From NCBI RefSeq assembly GCF_023243075.1, contig NZ_JALKFZ020000163.1, forward strand, positions 1-59,861: a stretch of DNA of 59,861 nucleotides. The letters run 5' to 3'. Origin of the DNA: Frankia sp. AiPa1. Lineage in GTDB: Bacteria > Actinomycetota > Actinomycetes > Frankiales > Frankiaceae. A model generated the notes under the pieces. It saw nothing but the letters and a program-made list of their open reading frames with translations, ran no database searches and was not told where the DNA came from. Made by a program: the position numbers and the translations under genes. The stretch's first letter is position 1, and each line of letters begins with the position of its first letter. This document shows, piece by piece, positions 16,843 to 25,556 of the stretch.

Positions 16843-19002
16843 ATGCCCCGCCACGACGTGACGGCACCCACCAGTACCGCATCTCCACAACCCGCGTCTC
16901 CACAACCCGCCTCGCCACGACCCGCCTCACCGAAGGCCGCCGCGCCACGACCCGCCGCGCCACGACCCGCCTCGCCGAAAGCCGCCTCGCCGAAAGCCGG
17001 AGCGCTGAAAGCAGGGGCGCCGGCAGCCCGGCCGCCGAAGCCCACGGCTTCGCAACGCACATCGCCGAAGGCCGGGAGGCGATGGTGGCGGCGGCGGCCC
17101 ACGCCGGCTCTGATCGCCGCACTGACGGCGCTCGTCGGCCTGATCGACGTCGTCCTCGCGATCAGCCACCGGACCACCCGGTGGACCTGGATCGGCCGGA
17201 TGATTCCCGGCCTGGTGACCGACGCGGCGACCGGCACGAGCGTCGGCGCCGGCCTGCTGCTCATCGGCCTGTCCCACGGCCTGCGCCGGCGCAAACGGCG
17301 GGCGTGGCAGGCCGCGGTGGTGCTCTCCGGCGCGGCGGTGCTGCTGGACCTCGTCGCCGGCTTCGCCGTGGTCCAGGCGGCGGTGGACGCCGTCCCGTTC
17401 GCGGTTCTGCTCGCGACCAGGCGCAGCTTCCACGCCGCTGGCGACCCGCGCACCCGCTGGCGGGCCCTCGGCGCGCTGGCCACCTTCGCGGTCGCGGACC
17501 TGGCCATCGGCCTCTCGCTGATCCGCTTCCGTCACGGCCACGGCGACGGCGGGGAACGCCTCGCGCACATCCTCGCCGGGCTGGTCGGCGTCAGCGGACC
17601 GGTGCGCTTCGCCGAGGGGGACGGCGACCTCGTCGGTTCGGTCCTGCTGGCCCTCGGCGCGGTCACCGTCGGTGTCACCGGCTACCTGGCGTTGCGTCCC
17701 GCACGTCAGGTAGCGGCCCTGAGCGATGACGACGACACCCGGATGCGTGATCTGCTGGCGCGCCACTGCGGCCGGGACTCGTTCGGCTACGCGGCCCTGC
17801 GCCGAGACAACAGCGTGCTGTGGTCGCCGTCCGGGAAGTCCGCGATCGTCTACCGGGTCGTCGGCGGGGTGGTCCTGGCCTGCGGCGACCCGCTCGGAGA
17901 CCCGGAGACCTGGCCCGCCGCGATCGGCCCGTTCCTCGAGCTCGCCGCCGCCCACGCCTGGGTGCCGGCGGTCGTCGGCTGCGGTCCCGACGGTGGACGG
18001 GCCTGGCAGCGCGCCGGCCTGCGCGTGTTCGAACTCGGTGACCAGGCGGTCGTGCCGACGGCGGGTTTCAGCCTCGACGGACGCTCGATGCGCTGCCTGC
18101 GCCAGACCGTCGGACGCGTCGAACGCGCCGGCTACACCACCCGGGTCGACCGGGTCGCCGACCTCACCGACGACGAGCGCGCCCTGGTCACCGACCGGGC
18201 GGCGGCGTGGCGTTCCCGCGGCGGCGCCGGCGGCTGCGCGACGCATCTCGGCCGGGTCGCCGACCTCGCCGATCTCGACTGCCTGGTCGTCCGCGCCTTC
18301 CACGGGGAACAGCTGTGCGGGGTGCTGACCTTCCTGCCCTGGGGACGCGACGGGCTGGCCCTCGACGTGGTGCGCCGCGACCGCACCTCGGCGAACGGCC
18401 TGACCGAGTTCATGGTCGTCGCGCTGCTACGCGAGGCCCCCCGGCTGCGGGTCCGGCAGGTTTCGCTCACCTTCGCCGCGTTCCGGGCGACCCTGGCCCG
18501 CGGCGAACGTCTCGGCGCCAGCCCCGCGCTGCGGCTGTGGCGGCGGATGCTGCTCGGCGCGTCCCGCTGGTTCCAGATCGAGTCGCTCTACCGCTTCAAC
18601 GCCAAGTTCGACCCCGCATGGCAGCCCCGCTACGCCGCCTGGCCCACGACCCGCGACCTCCCCCGCATCCTGTGCGCCGCGATGCGCGCCGAGGCCCTCA
18701 TCCCCCGCCCCACCCTCCTGCGCCGCCGCCCGACCCGCCGTCTCGACTCGGCTGCCTCACCCGACCCGACCGACCCGACCGACCCCACCGACCCGACCGA
18801 CCCCACCGACCCGACCGACCCGACCGACCCCACCGACCCGACCGACCCCACCGACCCGACCGACCCGACCGACCCGACCGACCCGACCGACCCACCGTCG
18901 GTTGTCGACGCCCCGCACCCGCCGATCGTCTTCGTCTGCCCGCCGGACACCGACGACCGCTACGCTCCGCGCTCGGCGCTGCAGCAAGATCCGGCCAAGT
19001 AG
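16843..19002 (+). CDS. Membrane protein with C-terminal DUF2156 (MprF/LysX-like lysyltransferase domain)
   Basis: This 719-residue protein probably transfers an amino acid from aminoacyl-tRNA to a membrane lipid, as phosphatidylglycerol lysyltransferases do. A Pro/Ala/Ser/Lys repeat tail (about residues 8-75) is followed by five to six TM helices. The GNAT-like DUF2156 domain follows, with LRRDNSVLWSPSGKSAIVYR, GDPLGDPE, FLPWGRDGLALDVVRRD and the ending RFNAKFDPAWQPRYAAWP. The C-terminus carries about 14 copies of Asp-Pro-Thr from a 9-bp tandem repeat. The last residues and the TAG stop lie inside a 76-bp palindromic repeat, so the original C-terminus was probably different. The start is uncertain (16699, 16840 or 16843). 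Confidence 0.8.
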   Translation: MPRHDVTAPTSTASPQPASPQPASPRPASPKAAAPRPAAPRPASPKAASPKAGALKAGAPAARPPKPTASQRTSPKAGRRWWRRRPTPALIAALTALVGLIDVVLAISHRTTRWTWIGRMIPGLVTDAATGTSVGAGLLLIGLSHGLRRRKRRAWQAAVVLSGAAVLLDLVAGFAVVQAAVDAVPFAVLLATRRSFHAAGDPRTRWRALGALATFAVADLAIGLSLIRFRHGHGDGGERLAHILAGLVGVSGPVRFAEGDGDLVGSVLLALGAVTVGVTGYLALRPARQVAALSDDDDTRMRDLLARHCGRDSFGYAALRRDNSVLWSPSGKSAIVYRVVGGVVLACGDPLGDPETWPAAIGPFLELAAAHAWVPAVVGCGPDGGRAWQRAGLRVFELGDQAVVPTAGFSLDGRSMRCLRQTVGRVERAGYTTRVDRVADLTDDERALVTDRAAAWRSRGGAGGCATHLGRVADLADLDCLVVRAFHGEQLCGVLTFLPWGRDGLALDVVRRDRTSANGLTEFMVVALLREAPRLRVRQVSLTFAAFRATLARGERLGASPALRLWRRMLLGASRWFQIESLYRFNAKFDPAWQPRYAAWPTTRDLPRILCAAMRAEALIPRPTLLRRRPTRRLDSAASPDPTDPTDPTDPTDPTDPTDPTDPTDPTDPTDPTDPTDPTDPTDPPSVVDAPHPPIVFVCPPDTDDRYAPRSALQQDPAK
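18762..18893 (+). repeat. 9-bp tandem repeat coding for (Asp-Pro-Thr)n
   Basis: Almost 15 units of GACCCGACC, some with CCC in place of CCG, lie in frame near the end of the DUF2156 gene. Arrays like this change copy number by slippage, so the tail length probably differs between strains. Confidence 0.9.
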
Positions 19003-19060
19003 GTCGCCGTGGGGGGCAAAACGGACACGAACCCGCCCTCAGTAACCTCTTTAGATCTTG
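18985..19060 (+). repeat. 76-bp palindromic repeat, copy B (degenerate)
   Basis: It has the same length and the same CAAGAT and ATCTTG ends as copy A, with 60 of 76 positions identical. The left arm AGGTCGCCGTGGGGGG and the loop CAAAACGGACACGAA are kept; the right arm has decayed. The first 18 bases code for the last residues and TAG stop of the DUF2156 protein. Confidence 0.75.
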
Positions 19061-19345
19061 GCGCACTGAAAGCAAGATCTAACTGTCACCTACAGTCACC
19101 GCGGCTGGCGGCCGGCGGCTGGCGGCTGGCCCCGCCTGGATGGCCGGGCGGACAGTCCCAGGAAACCTGGCGGTCCGCGCGACCGGCTGACTTTCATGAG
19201 GACCGGCCAGTATCCGCTCGTGGCGGTCACGGGATCACCGGCCGGCCCGTTGGGATCAGGCACGGACATGCCTGGGGATCAGGCGGGACACGACCGGATC
19301 AGAGCTCACATTGACAGGGCGGGTCAGGCTTGGTTGCCTCGCCGG

Positions 19346-19996
19346 GTGAGCACGCGGCGCACCGTCCGGCTGGCTGTCGTCAGTGTGGCCCCGACGCCGG
19401 CGCTGCGGGCCGCCCGTTTCGCGGCCGATGACGAGGGTCTGGACGCCGACGGGCTGCGCCGGGCCGCGGTCGCCTCCCGCGCGCTCGCCGCGCCGGGCCT
19501 GCTGCCCGGCCGCGCCCGGGTTCTGGTGGACGATTCGGCCCGAGCTCGGCAGACCGCACGCGCGCTGGGGCTCGGTGCACGGGCCGGCGAGGGCGGCGTC
19601 CAGGTGGAATCGGCTCTGCGCGACCTGGACGTCGGCGCCTGGCAGGGGCTGGACGTCAGCGATATCCCGATCGGCGATCTCCGTCGCTGGCACGAGCAGC
19701 CGGGGATGGTGCCGCCCGGCGGCGAGTCGCGGGAGGACCTGTTCAAGCGGGTCGCGGCCTGGCTCGCGGGGCTCGCGACCGCGGCGGAGCACGTGATCGC
19801 GGTGAGCCATCCGGCGGTCGTGCGGGCGGTGTTACTCACCGTTCTGCGCTGCCCGCCGGAGATGTTCTGGCGTATCGACGTCGCTCCGCTGTCCGCCACC
19901 CTGCTGCACCGTCCCGCCGCCGAACCCGACCGCGCCGACGATCCCGACGCCTCCGATGCCCTCTGGACCCTCAGTCACGCCTGCCGACCCCTGTAA
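19346..19996 (+). CDS. Histidine phosphatase superfamily protein lacking the catalytic His
   Basis: A protein of about 216 residues with the phosphoglycerate-mutase-like layout: an N-terminal strand, then DDSARARQTARALG, DLDVGAWQGLDVSDIP, PPGGESREDLFKRVAAWL and the second conserved histidine in VIAVSHPAVVRAVLL. The phosphohistidine residue of the RHG or SHAP motif near the N-terminus is valine here (V14, codon GTG, in VVSVAPT), so phosphatase activity is doubtful. The GTG at 19346 gives the usual family N-terminus but has no good ribosome site; ATGs at 19268 and 19196 are in frame. About 285 bp upstream, back to the repeat, shows nothing recognisable. Confidence 0.65.
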   Translation: MSTRRTVRLAVVSVAPTPALRAARFAADDEGLDADGLRRAAVASRALAAPGLLPGRARVLVDDSARARQTARALGLGARAGEGGVQVESALRDLDVGAWQGLDVSDIPIGDLRRWHEQPGMVPPGGESREDLFKRVAAWLAGLATAAEHVIAVSHPAVVRAVLLTVLRCPPEMFWRIDVAPLSATLLHRPAAEPDRADDPDASDALWTLSHACRPL

Positions 19997-20092
19997 ACCA
20001 GGGCCGAGATCGCGGGCGGCCGAGGTGACCGCGATCGAGGTGATGCGGCGGTGTGGTGGCCTCGGCAGGTCGCGACTCCAGGAGAGAGATCG

Positions 20093-21346
20093 CTAGCGGG
20101 TCAGGCCGACGAACGGAATGGTGGCACCACCGGGCACCGGCAGGCCGGGTGCGGCGGTGTCGGCTGTGGGCGCGGAGCCGACGCCCGGCGTGCCCGTGAC
20201 GGGACCGTCGGGCGGGGAGCTGCCGGCCCCGGTGGAGAACAGCCCGGCTCGGGTGAGCTGGGGCAGGACGCCTTCGCCGAACCAGTACAACTCCTCCAGG
20301 TGCGGGTAGCCGGACAGGACGAACTCGTCGATGCCCAGCGCCGCGTACTCGGCGATCCGCTCGGCGACCTCGAGGTGGCTGCCGACCAGCGCCGTCCCGG
20401 CGCCGCCACGGACCAGGCCGACTCCCGCCCAGAGGTTCGGCGCGATCTCCAGGGCGCGCGGGTCCCGCCAGCTGCCGTCGGCGCGGTGGCGTTCGTGCAG
20501 GGCGAGCATGCGGGCCTGGCCGGTGGACTCGCTGCGGGCGAGCCCGGCCTGGGCGGCGGTGACGACGTCCTCGCCGAGCGCGTCGAGCAGCCGGCCGGCA
20601 TCGCGCCAGGCGTCCTCGGCGCGGTCCCGGCTGAGCACATGCAGCCGGATGCCGAACCGGATGGACCGTCCCCGCTCGGCGGCCAGGCCCCGGATCCAAG
20701 CAAGCTTCCCGGCGACGGCGTCCACCGGCTCGCCCCAGGTCAGGTACACGTCGGCGTGGGTGGCGGCGACCGGTCCCGCGGCGGCCGACGAGCCACCGAA
20801 GTACAGCGGAGGCACCGGGTTGGGCAGGGTCGCCAGCCGAGCTCCCTCCACGTGCAGATGCGTCCCGCGATGGGTGACCGTCTCCCCCGCCCACAGGCGT
20901 CGCACGATGGACAGGAACTCCTCGCAGCGGGCGTAACGGGCGTCCTTGTCCAGGTGGTCGCCGTACGACCGCTGCTCGTGCGCCTCACCGCCGGTGACGA
21001 CGTTGAGCAGCAGCCGTCCCGGCGCGTGCGCGTGGTAGGTCGCGGCCATCTGCGCGGCCAGGGTGGGGCTGATCAGGCCCGGTCGGAACGCGACGAGGAA
21101 CGCCAGGCGCTCGGACTCGCGGGTCAGCATCGCGGTGGTCAGCCAGGCGTCCTCGCACCAGGCTCCGGTCGGCATGAGCGCGCCGGTGAACCCGAACTCC
21201 TCCGCGGCCCGGGCGATCGACGACAGATAGCCGATGCTGGACCGGCGGTCTCCGGCCGCGACGCCCGCGGTCAGGCCGTGGCCGCCGCCGACGATGAACC
21301 TCGAGTCGCCGTAGGACGGCAGGAACCAGTGCAGGCGCAGCGTCAT
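20093..21346 (-). CDS. ssuD: FMNH2-dependent alkanesulfonate monooxygenase
   Basis: This 417-residue cytoplasmic enzyme splits alkanesulfonates into an aldehyde and sulfite with reduced FMN and oxygen. Motifs match E. coli SsuD closely: HWFLPSYGDSR at the start, GALMPTGAWCEDAWL, FLVAFRPGLISPTLAAQMAAT, LLNVVTGG, PPLYFGGSS, DVYLTWGEP, IRFGIRLHV, ISP-like IAPNLWAGVGLVRGGAGTALVG and SGYPHLEELYWFGEGVLP. A Pro/Gly/Ala-rich tail of about 45 residues is extra. The ATG at 21346 was preferred over a GTG 15 bases upstream. It belongs with the SsuABC importer 8 kb away and precedes the next flavin enzymes on the same strand. Confidence 0.92.
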   Translation of the reverse strand: MTLRLHWFLPSYGDSRFIVGGGHGLTAGVAAGDRRSSIGYLSSIARAAEEFGFTGALMPTGAWCEDAWLTTAMLTRESERLAFLVAFRPGLISPTLAAQMAATYHAHAPGRLLLNVVTGGEAHEQRSYGDHLDKDARYARCEEFLSIVRRLWAGETVTHRGTHLHVEGARLATLPNPVPPLYFGGSSAAAGPVAATHADVYLTWGEPVDAVAGKLAWIRGLAAERGRSIRFGIRLHVLSRDRAEDAWRDAGRLLDALGEDVVTAAQAGLARSESTGQARMLALHERHRADGSWRDPRALEIAPNLWAGVGLVRGGAGTALVGSHLEVAERIAEYAALGIDEFVLSGYPHLEELYWFGEGVLPQLTRAGLFSTGAGSSPPDGPVTGTPGVGSAPTADTAAPGLPVPGGATIPFVGLTR

Positions 21347-21451
21347 GACGCGGCCCACCACCTTTCGGATCGCACGCGGGCCCGCGGGTGTCGCGGGCCG
21401 ACAGGTCGCGGGGCCGCCGGGGCCGCGGGCGCTCCCGTGTGAATGGTCCGC

Positions 21452-22696
21452 TCAGAGCTGGCCATGACGGGGGATCCTCGTCCCGGACAGCAGCCAGCGG
21501 CCGATGTGCTGGACCTTCCAGCGGCTCGGGTCGTGCAGGGTGTGGGTGCGCGCGTCGCGCCAGTAGCGGTCCAGGCCGAGCGGGCCGGCGGCGCTGCGGG
21601 TGCCGCCGAGCTCGAACAGCTCGGACGCGGCGCGCACCGCCGCCCGGCCGCCCGCGACCTTCGCGACCGCGGTGGCGACCGACGCCCGCGTCGTGCTGTC
21701 GTCGGTCAGGTCCCGCTCGGCGGTGTCGATGGCCGCCGCGGCCGCACGCAACAGCGCCTCCGCCGCGCGCACCTCGATCTCCAGCTCCCCGGCCTGCTGG
21801 ACGAGCAGCGGATCGTCCGCGGCCTGTTCGACGCCCGCCTCGAACCACGGCCGGGCCCGCGCCACCTGCGTCACCGCCGCGTCCAGCGCGCCGCGGGCGA
21901 TGCCGACGTCGATCGCGGCGTGCAGCACCTGGGCGCGGGCGCCGTAGGTGGTCGGCCCGTCGAAGATCGGCGTGAACGGGACGACCTGGTCGGCCTCGAC
22001 CTCCACCTCGTCGAGATGGACGGTGCCACTCGCGGTGGTGCGCTGCCCGACGGCGTCCCAGTCGTCGTCGACCGTCACACCGGGCGTGTCACGGCGCAGG
22101 AAGGCCAACGCCTTGCCAGGTGCGCCGTCCGGGACTGCCGGACCGCCGGGGCTGGCGAGGGCGGCACGCACGACGATCCAGTGGGCGAACGTCGCGCCGG
22201 TGCAGTAGAACTTCTCGCCAGTCAGCAGGTAGCCGCCGCCCGGCCGGGGCCGCAGGGTGGTGGCGTCGTCGGTGATGGTGCGCCCGGCCCGTTCGGTCTG
22301 CGCGTTGGCGAACCGCCGGCCGGCGAGCGCCTCGGCGAAGTACCGTCGCTGCTGGGCCTCGCTGCCGGTCAAGCGCAGCACGTCGAGGTAGACGAAGTGG
22401 CTCTGCGGGATCTGGGCGAGGCTCGCGTCCACTGTCGCGAGCCGTCGGAAGACCTCGGCGAGCACCGCCACCGACACCTGCGCCCCACCGAACCGCGCCG
22501 GCACGCTGATGCCGAGCAGCCCCGAGGCCGACAGCTGCTCGACCTGCTCCCACGGCAGCACCCGCCCCGCGTCCCGGCCCGCGGCCCCGGCCGCAGACCG
22601 CTCCGCCAGCCCCCGAGCCGCCGCCACCGCCTCATCCCCGGACCGCAAAACCACCACCGCCCCATCCCCCTTCCCATCCCCGAGCACCGTCGCCAC
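21452..22696 (-). CDS. sfnB: SfnB-family acyl-CoA-dehydrogenase-like sulfur flavoprotein
   Basis: This 414-residue FAD or FMN enzyme has the acyl-CoA dehydrogenase fold used by SfnB and by DszC-like monooxygenases in sulfur scavenging. Visible are LGISVPARFGGAQVS, IPQSHFVYLDVLRL, the flavin-binding region GGYLLTGEKFYCTGATFAHWIVV and the ending LDRYWRDARTHTLHDPSRWKVQHIGRWLL typical of this branch. The catalytic Glu of true acyl-CoA dehydrogenases is not evident, as expected. The GTG at 22696 is the apparent start but lacks a strong ribosome site. It lies between the DszC-like gene and ssuD in one minus-strand operon. Confidence 0.8.
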   Translation of the reverse strand: MATVLGDGKGDGAVVVLRSGDEAVAAARGLAERSAAGAAGRDAGRVLPWEQVEQLSASGLLGISVPARFGGAQVSVAVLAEVFRRLATVDASLAQIPQSHFVYLDVLRLTGSEAQQRRYFAEALAGRRFANAQTERAGRTITDDATTLRPRPGGGYLLTGEKFYCTGATFAHWIVVRAALASPGGPAVPDGAPGKALAFLRRDTPGVTVDDDWDAVGQRTTASGTVHLDEVEVEADQVVPFTPIFDGPTTYGARAQVLHAAIDVGIARGALDAAVTQVARARPWFEAGVEQAADDPLLVQQAGELEIEVRAAEALLRAAAAAIDTAERDLTDDSTTRASVATAVAKVAGGRAAVRAASELFELGGTRSAAGPLGLDRYWRDARTHTLHDPSRWKVQHIGRWLLSGTRIPRHGQL

Positions 22697-22760
22697 CGAT
22701 TCCGGCTTCGGCGCGACGCCATCGTGACCACCCGCCGACTCCCGCGTCGACAGGGGGAGA

Positions 22761-24044
22761 TCAGCGGTAGAGGGAGAACTGCGGGGGGCGGCGGTTGAGG
22801 GTCCAGTCGCCGACCTCGCGGGCCTTGTAGTCCACCGGGTCGTGGACAGTGTGCGTGCGCAGGTTGCGCCAATGCCGGTCGAAGCCGTAGGCGCTGGTCG
22901 TCGCCCGCGCGCCCTGGATCTCGAACAGCCGGCTGGTGGCGGCCAGGGACACCGTCGTGGTCAGGTACTTGGCCTCGTAGATGGCGACGGCCGCCTCGGC
23001 GCGCTCGTCCTCGGTGAGCGCCGGGCCGATGTTCAGCGCGGACCGCAGCGCCTCGCCGGCCCGGTCGGCGAGCAGGGCCGCGGCGCGGATCTCGCTGCGG
23101 ATCTCCCCGACGGTGCGCAGGATGTACGGGTCGTCGGTGGCGCGTTCGACCCCGGAGGACTCCCATGGCGCGCCATGCCCGCGCACCCAGTCGAGGGCCT
23201 CGGCCAGGGCGCCCTCGGCGGTGCCGATGTAGAAGTTGACGAACGCCAGCTGCCAGTGCGGGGTGACCAGCGTCTGGTACGCCGACGGGACCCGCCCGGT
23301 CAGCGGATCGTCACCGAGGACCTCGGACCGCTCGACCCGGGCATCCTCGAAGACGACGCCGCCGGAGTCGGTGAGCCGCTGGCCGATGTTGTCCCAGTCA
23401 CCGAGCGCGCGGAACCCGCGCCGGCCGGCCGGCAGCGAGACGAACGCCAGCTCGCCGTCGAGAGCGGCGGTGACCGAAAGCTGGTCGCCGAGGCTCGCGC
23501 CCGACGCGAACGAGCGGCGGCCGTTCAGCCGGAACCCGTCGCCGTCTCGGGTCAGCACCAGGTCGGAGCCACCCCGCGGGTTCTGCACGCCACCCCAGAA
23601 CAGCTTCTCGGCGGCGTTGCGCCGGGACTGGGCGTCGGCCTGCGCGGGTATGCCGAACAGCGGAGCGATCCGGGTCTGGGCGTAGTGGTAGCCGAGCAGG
23701 TGGGCGATGGACGTGTCGCCGCGGGCGATGCGCCGGGTGAGCTGGGCTGCCTGGGCGTAGTCGAGGCCGTCACCGCCGTAGGCGACCGGCTCCTGGACCT
23801 GCAGCAGGTCGGCCGCGCGCAGCAGTTCGACCTCGGGCCGTGGGGTGCGATTGGCCCGGTCCCGGTCGGCGGCGGTCGCCCGCAGCTCGGCGGCCACCTC
23901 GTCGGCGCGGCGCAGCGCGGCGGCGAACCGGACCTCGTTGCCGCCAGGTGCCGTGCCGGCGGAGTCGGTGGAAGTGGGCGCCGCAGCCAGTGTGGGGGTA
24001 GGGATAGGGGGCGAAGTGGGCTGCTGGTCGGTGTGCGGCGACAT
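22761..24044 (-). CDS. DszC/SfnB-like flavin-dependent monooxygenase
   Basis: This 427-residue protein has the acyl-CoA dehydrogenase fold and is related to dibenzothiophene monooxygenase DszC and to SfnB. After a Pro/Thr/Ser-rich tail it shows RRIARGDTSIAHLLGYHY, KLFWGGVQNPRGGSDL, DGFRLNGRRSFASGASLGDQL, VTPHWQLAFVNFYIGTAEGAL and FDRHWRNLRTHTVHDPVDYKAREVGDW. The likely role is oxidation of an organosulfur compound with reduced flavin from a partner reductase. The ATG at 24044 follows GGAGG at 8 nt. It was probably cotranscribed with sfnG, whose 3' remnant ends 148 bp upstream. The exact substrate is open. Confidence 0.8.
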   Translation of the reverse strand: MSPHTDQQPTSPPIPTPTLAAAPTSTDSAGTAPGGNEVRFAAALRRADEVAAELRATAADRDRANRTPRPEVELLRAADLLQVQEPVAYGGDGLDYAQAAQLTRRIARGDTSIAHLLGYHYAQTRIAPLFGIPAQADAQSRRNAAEKLFWGGVQNPRGGSDLVLTRDGDGFRLNGRRSFASGASLGDQLSVTAALDGELAFVSLPAGRRGFRALGDWDNIGQRLTDSGGVVFEDARVERSEVLGDDPLTGRVPSAYQTLVTPHWQLAFVNFYIGTAEGALAEALDWVRGHGAPWESSGVERATDDPYILRTVGEIRSEIRAAALLADRAGEALRSALNIGPALTEDERAEAAVAIYEAKYLTTTVSLAATSRLFEIQGARATTSAYGFDRHWRNLRTHTVHDPVDYKAREVGDWTLNRRPPQFSLYR

Positions 24045-24192
24045 CAGGATTCCTCCGAATGAGGTTGGGCTGATCAGGGACGCGGCGGAGATCGGGCGTG
24101 GGAACACAGGGCGCTGTCGGTGCGGCGGTAGTCGACGTGTCGTCGTCGCACCAGCCGCCGACGTCGGCGCAGCGGACGGGAGGGGGACACGG

Positions 24193-24262
24193 TCAGGACG
24201 CGCCGACCACGAGCTGGTCGCCGCGCCGGGCGGCGTCGTCCGCCTCGAGCTCTCGGACCAGC
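24193..24262 (-). pseudogene. sfnG: sfnG 3' remnant
   Basis: Directly beyond the right end of the IS605 element, the minus strand reads ...LVRELEADDAARRGDQ and a few more residues to a TGA at 24195-24193. LPLVRELE-like endings are typical of SfnG and related luciferase-family monooxygenases. This is the tail of the gene whose first part lies at 26057-26241 on the other side of the element. About 280 codons between them are absent. Confidence 0.6.
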
Positions 24263-24263
24263 G

Positions 24264-24420
24264 TTGACATCCTCTCCGCCCTGCAGGGTGGAGATTCCAG
24301 CCTGCTACGCCGCTGTGGGCGTGAGCTTCTGGCGGGTTCCCGTTTCGCGGCGCGGTGCCGGCATGGGTGCCGGTCTTACCTGCGCTCCACGGGCGTTTAC
24401 GGTCTCCGCCTGTCCGGCGG
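24264..24420 (-). ncRNA. Probable omega-RNA (reRNA) region of TnpB
   Basis: TnpB nucleases use a guide RNA made from the 3' end of their own gene and the right end of the element. The matching region here covers the last codons of tnpB and the hairpin at 24274-24293 (arms CTCCGCCCTG and CAGGGTGGAG, one mismatch). The guide itself would be read from the flank below 24263, that is from the sfnG remnant. The 5' limit is a guess from family knowledge. Confidence 0.4.
24274..24293. repeat. IS605 right-end hairpin
   Basis: Imperfect palindrome CTCCGCCCTG/CAGGGTGGAG, ten bases from the presumed element end. Such hairpins are recognised by the Y1 transposase at the tnpB-side end. Confidence 0.65.
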
Positions 24421-25534
24421 TGACCTTGCGTCCTTCGGCCCTGATGTTCCGGGCCGCGTTGACGTCCCGGTCGTGGACGGTGCCGCAGGCCAGGCAGGTC
24501 CACCCCCGGACGGCCAGCGGCTTCGGCCCGTCCTTCACCCCGCAGGCCGAGCACACCCGCGACGACGGGAAGAACCTGTCGACGCAGGCGAACGTCCTGC
24601 CGTACCGGGCGGCCTTGTACTCCAGCATGCCGACGAACTGGGACCAGCCCGCGTCGTGCACCGACCGGGCCATCCGGGTCCGGCCGAGACCGGTGACACA
24701 CAGATCCTCGACGTAGACCGCTTGGTTGTCGCGGATGATCGCCGTGGAGAGTTTGTGCTGCCAGTCCCGCCGGGCGTCGGCCACCCGGGCGTGTGCGCGG
24801 GCCACCGTGACGACGGCTTTCCTTCGGTTGCTGCTGCCTTTCTTCTTGCGGCACAGTTCTTTCTGCAACCTGCGCAGCGTGCGGTGCGCGCGGCGCAGGA
24901 ACTTCGGCGACGTGACCTTCGTGCCGTCCGAGAGGACCGCGAAGTGCGTCAGACCCAGATCGATACCCGTGTCGGACTCGACCGGCGGCCACGCCTCGTC
25001 CGTCGTCCGCACGACGAACGAGGCGAAGTACCTGCCCGCCGCGTCCCGGATCACGGTCACCGACGAAGGCGCGGCGGGCAGGTCCCGCGACCAGCGCACC
25101 GCCACGTCCCCGATCTTCGGGAGGCGCAGCTTCCGCCCCGCCGTGACCGTGAAGCGGGCGTTCTTCGTGAACCGGACCGCCTGCCGGTTGTCCTTCCGTG
25201 ACCGGAACCGGGGCGGGGAGACCTTCCGGCCCTTCCGCTTTCCGGACAGGGAGGAGAAGAAGTTCCGGTAGGCGGTGTTCAGGTCGGCCAGCGCCTGCTG
25301 GAGCACCACGGCGGACACCTCGCCGAGCCACTCCCGCTCCGGGGTCCGCTTCGCCTCGGTGATGACCCGGCGGGACAGTTCCCCGTCCGAGAGGTAGGGC
25401 AGCCCGGCCGTACGGGCGTCCTGCCGCAGCCTCAGCGCGTCGTTGAACACGACCCGGGCACAGCCGAACACCCGGGACAACGCCGCGATCTGACCCGGCG
25501 ACGGGTCGAGACGGTAGTTGTACCGAAGCTGCAC
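24305..25534 (-). CDS. tnpB: TnpB, RNA-guided transposon-associated nuclease
   Basis: This 409-residue protein is an ancestor-type relative of Cas12 that cuts DNA next to a short motif with an omega-RNA guide and favours retention of the element. The RuvC-like residues are visible in order: Asp in GIDLGLTHF, Glu in VYVEDLCV and Asp in HDRDVNAARN. Between the last two lies a zinc ribbon with CSACG and CLACG. The N-terminus MQLRYNYRLDPSPGQ is typical. All key residues are present, so it looks functional. The start lies 22 bp from the divergent tnpA start. Confidence 0.93.
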   Translation of the reverse strand: MQLRYNYRLDPSPGQIAALSRVFGCARVVFNDALRLRQDARTAGLPYLSDGELSRRVITEAKRTPEREWLGEVSAVVLQQALADLNTAYRNFFSSLSGKRKGRKVSPPRFRSRKDNRQAVRFTKNARFTVTAGRKLRLPKIGDVAVRWSRDLPAAPSSVTVIRDAAGRYFASFVVRTTDEAWPPVESDTGIDLGLTHFAVLSDGTKVTSPKFLRRAHRTLRRLQKELCRKKKGSSNRRKAVVTVARAHARVADARRDWQHKLSTAIIRDNQAVYVEDLCVTGLGRTRMARSVHDAGWSQFVGMLEYKAARYGRTFACVDRFFPSSRVCSACGVKDGPKPLAVRGWTCLACGTVHDRDVNAARNIRAEGRKVTAGQAETVNARGAQVRPAPMPAPRRETGTRQKLTPTAA

Positions 25535-25556
25535 ACCACCATTCTACACTTGGTCT

